A stretch of DNA of 64,000 nt, from contig CM043955.1 of the NCBI GenBank assembly GCA_014529385.2, positions 150,367,640 to 150,431,639 of the forward strand, read 5' to 3'. Below, piece after piece: positions 56,667 through 64,000 of this stretch (positions are counted from its first letter, which is position 1; the number at the start of each line of letters is the position of its first letter). The DNA is from Adiantum capillus-veneris. Its lineage: Eukaryota; Streptophyta; Polypodiopsida; Polypodiales; Pteridaceae. Both the position numbers and the translations under genes were made by a program. The notes under the pieces were generated by a model that saw nothing but the letters and a program-made list of their open reading frames with translations, was not told the DNA's origin and searched no databases.

Positions 56667-58214
56667 TGATGTTGAGGAGCCTCTATCTTTTGATGAAGCA
56701 CAGAATTCAGAAAATTGGATGGCTACCATGCAATCAGAATATGATGCACTTATAGAAAATGACACATGGACTTTATGTGATTTGCCTCCTGGCAAAAAGG
56801 CCATTGGTACGAAGTGGGTTTACAAGTTGAAACGCAAGCCGGATGGTGAGATTGATCACCATAAGGCTCGACTTGTTGCAAAGGGTTATGCACAACAAAA
56901 AGGCATTGATTATTAAGAGACTTTTTCTCCCACTTGTCGTATGAATACTGTGCATTTTCTATGTGCATTGGCAGCTCATTTTGGTTGGGATGTACATCAA
57001 TCAGACATTGTTACTGCTTTCTTGAATGGTGACATATTTGAGGAAGTTTATGTAACGCAGCCCCGCGGTTTTGTCATAAAAGGACAAGAGGACAAAGTGT
57101 GCAGATGTAAGAAGGCTTTGTATGGGTTGAAGCAATCTCCTCGTGCTTGGTATGAGAAAGTTGACACTCATTTGGTTAAACGAGGCTTTCATAACAGTCC
57201 AACAAAAAGCACACTGTATGTAAAGCATGAGGATGATGTACTTCTCATTGTGGTTCTTTATGTTGATGATTTGATGATCACTGGACCAAATGAGAGACAT
57301 ATTGCTGAATTTAAGGCTGATTTGAATGCTACTTTCAAGATGAAAGATTTGGGGCTCTTGCATCATTACTTGGGTATACAGTTTAAGCAGTGTGATGGTG
57401 GTATTGCCTGGTGTCAGAAAAGTTACATAGAGACATTGTTATGTAAGTTTGGACTTGAGTATTGCAAACCTATTGCCACTCCCATGGAAACAGGTTTGAA
57501 GTTGAGTCTACATGATGCTGGTGATCCTGCTGATGTCACTCTTTATCAAACTGCTGTTGGCTGCCTCATTTATGTATGCAACACGAGGCCAGATATTCAG
57601 TTGTAGTCTCACAGGTTAGCAGATTTATGCATAGCCCAGGGTCTAAGCATTGGCAGGCTGTCAAGAGGATTTTTCGCTACCTTAGTGGCACTTTACATCT
57701 TGGCTTGTTTTATCCCAAGGGGGGATCATTGCCGCTAGACTTACATGCTTTTTCGGACTCAGATTGGGCTGGATGTTTTGACACGCGAGTGTCCACAAGT
57801 GGTTTTTGTTTCATGCTTGGCAGTTCATGTATATCATGGTTGAGCAAGAAGCAACCTACTGTGGCCACTTCAAATTGTGAGGCTGAGTACAAGGCGGTCT
57901 TCAGAGCTACGGTTGAGTGTGTATGGCTCAGACGCCTTATGGCTGATTTGGGTGTTGGACAGGACACTATCAACACTATCTATACTGACAGTCAGAGCGC
58001 ATTGGCAGTTGCGAGGAACCCAGTTTTTCATGCTCGCACAAAGCACATTGAGTTGCATTACCACTATGTCAGGGAAAGGTTCTCAGCAGGAGAGATCAGC
58101 TTGGCTTATGTGCCAACACAGGACAACCTTGCAGATCTTTTCACAAAGGCATTGTCTCATGAAAGGCTTGAAGCTTTCCGCAAAGCTTTGGGCTTACTCC
58201 CCTTTGTGGATTGA
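56667..58214 (+). pseudogene. Copia RT and RNase H, with stops and a frameshift
   Basis: The frame resumes after the nested element with DVEEPLSFDEAQNSENWMAT and TWTLCDLPPGKKAIGTKWVY. A TAA near 56914 follows KGIDY; family copies have Gln or Glu there. RT continues [40 protein letters not shown] and the intact catalytic VVLYVDDLMITG. A frameshift near 57600 separates CLIYVCNTRPDIQ from VSQVSRFMHSPGSKHW. RNase H (57576-58214) has AFSDSDWAGCFDTRVSTSGF, CEAEYKAVFRATVECVWLRR, IYTDSQSALAVARNPVFH and HIELHYHYVRERFSAG, ending LGLLPFVD then TGA. The catalytic residues look complete, so only stops and shifts disable it. Confidence 0.88.
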
Positions 58215-58289
58215 TCATGTCCTCAGGGCATGGCACTTCCCTTTACTCATGTGCCAGCTCTCGTTCACTGCATCACTCCAGGGGGGATT

Positions 58290-58517
58290 TGTTACCATAT
58301 ACATGTGGTAGTGATGTGTGTGAACACACTAGGACCGCCGGGTCATTTTTTCCCTCTTTAGGAGGTTTTTTCCCCCGTGCATTATATATACGCCCATCAC
58401 TCTAGGGCTATCTATCTTTCCATTGCACACTAAGTAACACACTCTCTATTGTGTGCCTTGAGCTTCCTTCGTCTTCTCCAAGCTGTGTGTGTTTCTCTGC
58501 AACCCTAATTCCAACAA
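58290..58517 (+). repeat. 3' LTR of copia family A copy 2
   Basis: Matches 51582-51808 with about five substitutions in the first 110 bp and none seen in the rest. Preceded by the polypurine tract GGGGGGATT. Confidence 0.92.
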
Positions 58518-58706
58518 GAAGAGAGATAACTCATAACTAAAGGATGAAACTTTGAATAGCTTCACATGAAGCCGTGAACAAAAGAAACATTAAAATATGC
58601 TAATTGCTAAAAATAACCAAGGCATAGAAGTCTCACACAATGCATGTGCACACAAAAACACTAAAAGTGAGTAAACTCCAACCCTCCCAATGGAAATTGA
58701 GAAACA

Positions 58707-58950
58707 TGTGAGTGTGTGGATGTCGTGCGCGTGTGCAGAGTGCAAAGGGGAGAGAGGGAGAGAGAGAGAGAGCACAACACAGGATGTGGGTGGAGCTCCC
58801 AAATCTCACTGTGTGAGCACCATGTGAGAATGTGAGTGAGAGCTCCTTATTCTTTGTATGTATAAAGAATAAGGAGATGAATGTGGGCGGTCGGACACTG
58901 GCCGATGGACACGGGCAAAGCACCGTGATGCACACCGCCTTTACCTAACA
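58707..58950 (-). repeat. 3' LTR of the short chimeric element (244 bp)
   Basis: Contains a GA-rich tract and CTTTATACATACAAAGAATA on the element strand, a hairpin and possible TATA region around ATTCTTTGTATGTATAAAGA. Confidence 0.88.
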
Positions 58951-59035
58951 TTCTCCCTCTAAAATTTGTGTGCCGATAAGTGGCGAGAAGACTAGCCTAC
59001 AACTAGTATATACAAGAGGTGAGAGAAGACGATTC

Positions 59036-60213
59036 TCAACCTATGTCCACTGGCTCACTATGTAACCGCTCTAGTGTAGATGCAACATGCATACCACTAG
59101 GGATAGAGCTACAATGACACTCCTGATGCAGGTATTGAGTGACGGCCTGCATGGCTCCACAATTCACAATGCCAGTGTCAGTCATCGCACGACTGACAAC
59201 TCCCACTGCAACAAATGTACCAACCGCATAAGCAAGATCAGGTCTCGAGACCAAAAGGTCAAACACGAGAGACCCAAAAGCCGGCAAAACATGCACTATG
59301 TGTGCCAACCTATCCCTGTCAGAAACAACCTCAGTGCCATATGCATCCTCATTAGGAACCACCTGACTATGTATCACCATGTCAGCATCATCTGGCAAAG
59401 GCATATCTGCTGAGAATGACTGCAAAACTGAAAAATCAGCACCACTGCAATCACACACCGCTGTCTGAAGGACACTATCATCCTCAAACGTATTAGACGC
59501 ATCATAGAACAATGCATCAGTCTCTGGCTCAATTGATGTCACCTCAACTGATGACTGACCAAGCTGTGCATCCCCATAGATACCATTGTCTGTATGAACG
59601 TCACCACAAGACAAATGCACAACGTGCTCTCCATGCAACACATCTACCAAAGAGACACGCCTCGTCTCTCGCTCCAAACATGGCTGCAAATACACAGAGA
59701 CTACACCGCCTTGTGTGTCAAAAATATGCAAAGGGTATACTAGACCACTCCTAGAACCTCTGGCTATCACCAGTGAACCCCTATGCATCTGAAATGACCG
59801 CTCTCCAAGTAGTACACAATGTCCACTACTTTGCAATTGACACATTGAGATGAGACTTTGACTGAGTCCTGGTACATACGTACATCTCGTAGCATAAGCA
59901 ATGCACCGCTAGGTAAAGACATGCATACATCTCCAGCACCCTCTATGTCATATGTTGAACCATCAGCAAACTGCACACAACCAAGTCTTCCACTAGAGAA
60001 AGAGAAAAACAAATCACGATGTGGTGTCACGTGAAAAATTGCATGCTTGTCTAGTAGAAAACGCGTAGACAATGTGCTATCCCAAGACACAAAGTAGTCT
60101 GAAGGCAAGCTAGACTCAAAAGTGACATGCCCGTCACATGCAAACTCTCTAGCATATGTCCTCATAGTAGCACCATGCATCTGCCTCTTCCGCTGCCTCA
60201 TACGCCGAAGCAA
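59036..60213 (-). pseudogene. Chimeric ORF: inactive copia protease plus pre-integrase and RT connector pieces
   Basis: The first part (60213-59767) starts MLRRMRQRKRQMHGATMRTY and has a copia protease fold signature, FLLDKHAIFHVTPHRDLFFS and VQFADGSTYDIEGAGDV, but the catalytic DSG/DTG is replaced by DKH. A one-base shift near 59890 leads into the frame ending at 59036. There SLISMCQLQSSGHCVLLGER and GSLVIARGSRSGLVYPLHIF match the pre-integrase region. An acidic spacer of about 140 residues follows, and then SRPDLAYAVG with VGVVSRAMTDTGIVNCGAM, the connector normally found between RT and RNase H. All catalytic cores between are deleted. The 269-codon second frame is fully open despite this, so it may encode an accessory protein or be a recent deletion product. 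Confidence 0.7.
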
Positions 60214-61190
60214 CGGTGCCTAATATGATCTATGGAAAACAATGCTCAGGATCACAAGACTCTCCCACCCAAGAGCAAATCAATGTCTCAAGCAGAAAAG
60301 GTGACCAAAAGGTCAAGCACACTAGCCTATATAGTAGGCATACATATCTGGCAAAATTTTGGCAGAGTCTCCCTTGTAACTGGAGCAAAAACTCAATGGT
60401 AAATCGCAATGGAAACAACAACAAATGCCCAAATGGCCAATCCGGGAATGTACTCGTTTGGAATCACCTCACAAAGTCATACACAGGGCCAAACCGCTCT
60501 AGCCGGAGTATCACTCAACGGCGCCACAAATGACATACATATGAAATGCGTGCACCAATCTCCACACTTTGCATACATCATTGCAAACACCTGCAAATCT
60601 AGTACACAAATACCTGCTCTACTTGTGACTGTCAAAAAACATGCTCGAGGCATACATTGCCAAGCTCAAACTGCAATCACATGAGTCTCCTTGAGCATTA
60701 AACCACATAAGGCATACATCATATCCTCCCACTTGTGAGGAAACTTGCAGCAAATACCACTCTCACATCCAAGAGCAAACCATGTGTGGAATCCTCGACA
60801 CACAATAAACAAGTACTGCTGCAGAAATTTCAGCACCCAGCATTTAAAAATTTTGATATGATCATCGCGTCCGGAACATGCTAAAACCCCAAGGTAGACT
60901 CCTGGATCACATGTATCTGAGTCCGGGTGTGAAAGATATGCCAAAAACCTCCATTTTCGACCCAAAAACGCAGCATAAACTACTAAAAGAGGACTGAAAA
61001 ATGCAACTCCTGAACAGTAGCTCGAATGAGGTTCCTGATGGCTCGAATGGCTCCAAGGGGGGTAAAACCCAAGGACACCTAATGGAAACGCTCTCGAAAA
61101 TCTGAATTTGCCATGCCGAAGTCGAAACCCTTTTTGCACTCTTGAAAGTGTGAGCGCGTGCAAAAGCAATTTCAGGAATGAAACACTTTT

Positions 61191-61201
61191 CTCTAATACC
61201 A
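61191..61201 (-). other. Primer binding site of the short chimeric element
   Basis: The minus strand reads TGGTATTAGAG two bases after the LTR end CTCACA; same TATT variant as the gypsy and copia family A. Confidence 0.8.
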
Positions 61202-61203
61202 GT

Positions 61204-61452
61204 TGTGAGTGCGCGGATGTGGTGCGTGTGCATAGAGTGCAAAGGGGAGAGAGGGAGAGAGAGAGAGAGAGCATGACACAGAATGTGGGTGGAGCTCCCA
61301 AATCTCACTGTGTGAGCACCATATGAGAATGTGAGTGAGAGCTCCTTATTCTTTGTATGTATAAAGAATAAGAAGATGAATGTGGGTGGTCAACGGACAC
61401 TAGCCAACGGACACGGACAAAGAACAGTGAGGCACACCGTCTTTACCTAACA
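61204..61452 (-). repeat. 5' LTR of the short chimeric element (249 bp)
   Basis: Aligns with 58707-58950 with roughly two dozen substitutions and small indels, so older than the 45.7-kb copia. Confidence 0.88.
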
Positions 61453-62128
61453 ATATATACCATGCCAAAAAGACTCACATGAAAGTCCAGCCTCTTGCTA
61501 GTAGCTCAAACAAGCCTTTCCAATATTCTGGATGCGGCATATACCTGCGCATCCAACTTCCTGCAGACTCCGTGACTTGTAGATCAAAAATGAAAATTCT
61601 TGACTCTTTTGTCTAGACCTTTTCCAAGTGCAAGACAATGAAAAATCATAATGGTCTACAAAAGAGGATGAGAAAGTGTTCTCACTACTCAATTTCCCTC
61701 TTTGTAGAGAGAAAAAAAATGTCCACTATCTCTCACAGTGGCCCACAGACATAAGACAATGCTCAAGGAAAAAGGAAGAAAATGGGTCTGCCATCATTAA
61801 CGTAGCAATGTGGCACTCATCGACAAGCTTTATCCAACAGCCAATAATTTCTCTCAAGAATTCAATACTTTATGAGGCCTTTTGTAAGCCAAAAACAAGG
61901 CAAATAGATAACAAGACAAGGGGGAAAACACAAGCCAACCTAAAAATGAATTATAGACAGTGGTTCCAACTCCCGGGGGATTCACCATGGAAAACTTACC
62001 GCACCATGTAAGTGCAAGGGAAGGGTTTTTTTTACAAGTAACATAAGTGTATAAGTTAGGGACATGCCCCCAATAATTTATCTCCCAAGCTTAAAAATAA
62101 GGGAGGGGGTATCATATTTATTATGGCG

Positions 62129-62129
<1 letters not shown>
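61453..62129. other. No recognisable gene
   Basis: Short frames only, for example 61676-62011; no domain, LTR or TIR recognised. Confidence 0.4.

Positions 62130-62162
<33 letters not shown>
62130..62162. repeat. 33-bp poly-G run
   Basis: Thirty-three consecutive G on the plus strand between ATGGCGC and AGGAGAGAAG. The tract could form G-quadruplexes, and its true length is uncertain because homopolymers this long are hard to sequence. Confidence 0.9.
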
Positions 62163-62163
<1 letters not shown>

Positions 62164-63636
62164 GGAGAGAAGTGAGAAAAGGGAAAATGAGAGGAAGTTT
62201 TTGTGTTTCAAAATCATGGCTTTCCAAAAGAGTCTTCCCTCGAACTTGTGAGTCAATAGCTACAAAGATACATGCAAGAACTAATAGTGCTTTGTATCAA
62301 TTTCTTGTTTTGTGATTATAGTTTGTTTTTTGAGGGATGAAAGCTATAAAGAGTTTCTATAGATGCAAATTTACACCGCGAACCTAGCACAACTTTATTA
62401 TAACCATGTTTTTTGAGTAGTTTAGATGGGTTAGAATTGGACGAGTAGCTAGAGTTCATGCTAAACGGGTACATAGTTTGAAAGTCAAACTAAGACACAT
62501 TGAGGGTACATCTAGCTATCAACAGAAGTGGTTCCTTAATACATTGCCAGTCACTATGCTACATGCTCTTTGACTATTTTTACTCAGTTTTAGATCATGT
62601 GAGACCTAAATTTTATATGTAAGATAAGGGCATGGTAGTTTTCTGCATTGATTGTTGTATAAGCATAGAAAGGGCGGTCATATTCCCTAATATGAGTTGT
62701 ATATAGGGGTTTTATCAAAGTTGTCCACTTGCAGGTGGCATCCCATTTTGTGTATAGAGTGAATCTCCTGGGGTCCAGCTTAGCCCTATAATCCAAACTA
62801 ATCTCTAAAGCCAGCGTCCTGGTTTTCCCGAAAAACTAGGTTAACTTTGTGTGTAGGACATGTGTGTAGCTATTTTACTTTAATAACTAAACACAAATGA
62901 ACATGAGCCTTCGAGACCAACCAAAAAACCCAAACCATAGTATGGAGTACAACAACTAGTCCATTGTACAATGTGCAGCAGGGTCAAAAAAGTGACACCA
63001 CTAGTATGCCAACAACCCGACAGAAAACAGATATTGAATGTAACTAGAGCCATTCGGGCTAGGTATCTTCACATATGGTGTTGCCAAGACCCCCTAATAC
63101 AAAAAGTTTGCAGAATATATGTACAGCCAGTACGGATTAGTAAAGGAATCACTCCAAAAGGTGCATCTTACCCCAAAGTGCCACGAAAAAAAGCAAACCA
63201 TTGTATGCGGCCTTAAATGGTGAGTATAGATAGTATGCAGAAACGCGGGCCTATCTTCAACCTTAGAAGCTCCATCAAGCTCAAATGTGAAGAGCATGGA
63301 ATCAAACTACATGCCATGAGTCTTCATACTGTATATGATAGCTACAGTGCAGGGTTAAAAAAAAACACTTATTTTTATACAGTATGCGCCAACCACATCA
63401 ATAGTGATCAAATACACCCATCATGGCACCAGTGATGAAATAAACCATTGGTCTGTGTGCCCCCAATGAAAAAACCCGATTTTTTTATTATGCAACGTAA
63501 AACGTAAGCGCCTAAATTCAGTGTAAAACAGAGTACAATATCCCGTAGGCATACAAAAATTTTGACAGAATGCGGTATGTCAACAATGTGCCAAAGTACA
63601 TATTATCAACAAAACTAAGCAAGGTAATTCACAGAC
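62163..63636. other. No recognisable gene; shared block at 62862-62902
   Basis: Only short frames. TGTGTAGCTATTTTACTTTA at 62862 begins a near-copy of 44838-44882, suggesting a dispersed repeat. Confidence 0.4.
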
Positions 63637-63663
63637 CTGCAAGGGTTGCTCCGTAAGCTCCAT
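63637..63663 (-). CDS. Possible first exon of a minus-strand gene
   Basis: ATG at 63663 gives MELTEQPLQ and reaches a GCAG/GTCTGTG donor. It lies about 98 bp downstream of a TATA-like box (63761-63770), an arrangement like the two genes at 1.6-4.7 kb. No convincing second exon was found: the acceptor CACACAG near 63457 would add only about a dozen codons before a stop. Very tentative. Confidence 0.2.
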
Positions 63664-63760
63664 TTCAACTCAATAAGCGGCAACAAGCACACTCCTCTCT
63701 TTCACATACACACACTAAACACAATCAAGGCTAAGTGAGGGGCAAACATCTCCCTCACCT

Positions 63761-63770
63761 CTTTATATAG
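63761..63770 (-). promoter_or_regulatory. TATA-like box on the minus strand
   Basis: CTATATAAAG on the minus strand, followed by a leader rich in GTGTGTATGTGAAAGAGAG. A TATA box by sequence; activity is inferred. Confidence 0.35.
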
Positions 63771-64000
63771 AAGTATGTCGAGGTTGAGGCATCATGACGG
63801 TATCCAGGCAATAACTCCCACCATTATCTGCACGATACGCCAGTGCACTATTTCATATGGGGAGCAAATGTGGCCGCCTTAGTCGAGGATAGGAGTGTGC
63901 AAATTTAGGTTTTTGTGCAGGTGCGTAGAGATATCTGAGTGCAGGTGATGCAACAAAGGGGGAGAGGGAGAGAGGAGGAGGAGGCAGCAGGGACGTGAAG

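Larger units (their letters stand above)
51582..58517 (+). mobile_element. Ty1/copia retrotransposon (family A, copy 2) with nested insertion
   Basis: LTRs 51582-51808 and 58290-58517 differ by about five substitutions. The PBS TGGTATTAGAGC is at 51811-51822 and the polypurine tract GGGGGGATT at 58281-58289. Flanking 5-mers are AGCAG (51577-51581) and AGAAG (58518-58522), a possible target duplication with one mismatch. Gag and pol read on the plus strand but carry several nonsense codons and frameshifts. A 1759-bp TIR element sits in the integrase-RT linker (54882-56640). Without that insert the element is about 5.2 kb. Confidence 0.9.
58707..61452 (-). mobile_element. Short LTR element with chimeric copia-derived ORF (2.7 kb)
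   Basis: LTRs 58707-58950 and 61204-61452 have TG...CA ends (TGTTAGGTAAAGG to CGCGCACTCACA on the element strand). The primer site TGGTATTAGAG is at 61191-61201 and the polypurine tract TTTTAGAGGGAGAA at 58951-58964. The internal 2.25 kb has a leader and a reading frame made from a protease-like piece and a short RT/RNase H connector piece. Integrase, the RT catalytic part and RNase H are absent, so it is non-autonomous. Flanking bases (AAACA and AATAT) do not give a clear target duplication. Confidence 0.85.

Noticed and set aside
60666-61308. 211- and 133-codon frames in the leader of the short LTR element
   Set aside because: They overlap the LTR and leader, read partly through GA-rich LTR sequence, and show no domain.

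Overview
The window looks like intergenic DNA from a large, repeat-rich land-plant genome. It has spliced genes with GT-AG introns, TATA promoters, several families of Ty1/copia and Ty3/gypsy elements primed by initiator tRNA-Met, one non-LTR element, TIR DNA elements, and many very long (GA)n, (CT)n and (GT)n tracts. A fern, lycophyte or similar lineage would fit, but the sequence does not prove the clade. No bacterial operon, CRISPR array, rRNA gene or convincing tRNA gene was seen.

Region by region. 0-1.4 kb: non-coding, with small tandem repeats and two GC-rich hairpins sharing one arm sequence. 1.5-4.8 kb: two spliced genes of unknown function on the minus strand, each carrying one lesion. 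5.4-6.5 kb: a decayed gag. 8.4-8.7 kb: a compound microsatellite around a perfect hairpin. 8.8-12.6 kb: a decayed multi-exon plus-strand gene. 12.8-13.5 kb: a copia gag relic. 13.7-17.2 kb: a truncated minus-strand copia. 17.2-26.7 kb: a decayed chromodomain-type gypsy on the minus strand with two full LTRs and extra internal sequence beyond both of them. 26.7-28.6 kb: the 5' part of another copia (LTR, PBS, gag). 31.7-37.7 kb: a 6-kb non-autonomous LTR element without pol, carrying an array of six hairpins whose stems change in a compensatory way around a fixed 19-nt core. 38.1-39.5 kb: the 3' half of a LINE bounded by (CT)n. 39.7-40.2 kb: a Mutator-type MITE with a 9-bp target duplication. 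45.7-51.2 kb: a nearly complete copia with a 5-bp target duplication. 51.6-58.5 kb: a second copy of the 13.7-kb copia family, split by a 1.76-kb long-TIR element full of GC hairpins. 58.7-61.5 kb: a short LTR element with a chimeric, copia-derived reading frame.

How it fits together: most of the window is layered transposon insertion and decay. The only candidate host genes are the pair at 1.5-4.8 kb, and possibly remnants at 8.8-12.6, 29.8-30.5 and 42.4-43.0 kb. Three unrelated reverse transcriptases (gypsy, LINE, copia at 45.7 kb) each have one catalytic aspartate of the YxDD-type box replaced by asparagine. The strongest candidate for something undescribed is the hairpin array at 32,581-32,812. 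Next are the hairpin-bearing long-TIR element at 54,882-56,640 and the catalytically empty chimeric ORF at 59,036-60,213.
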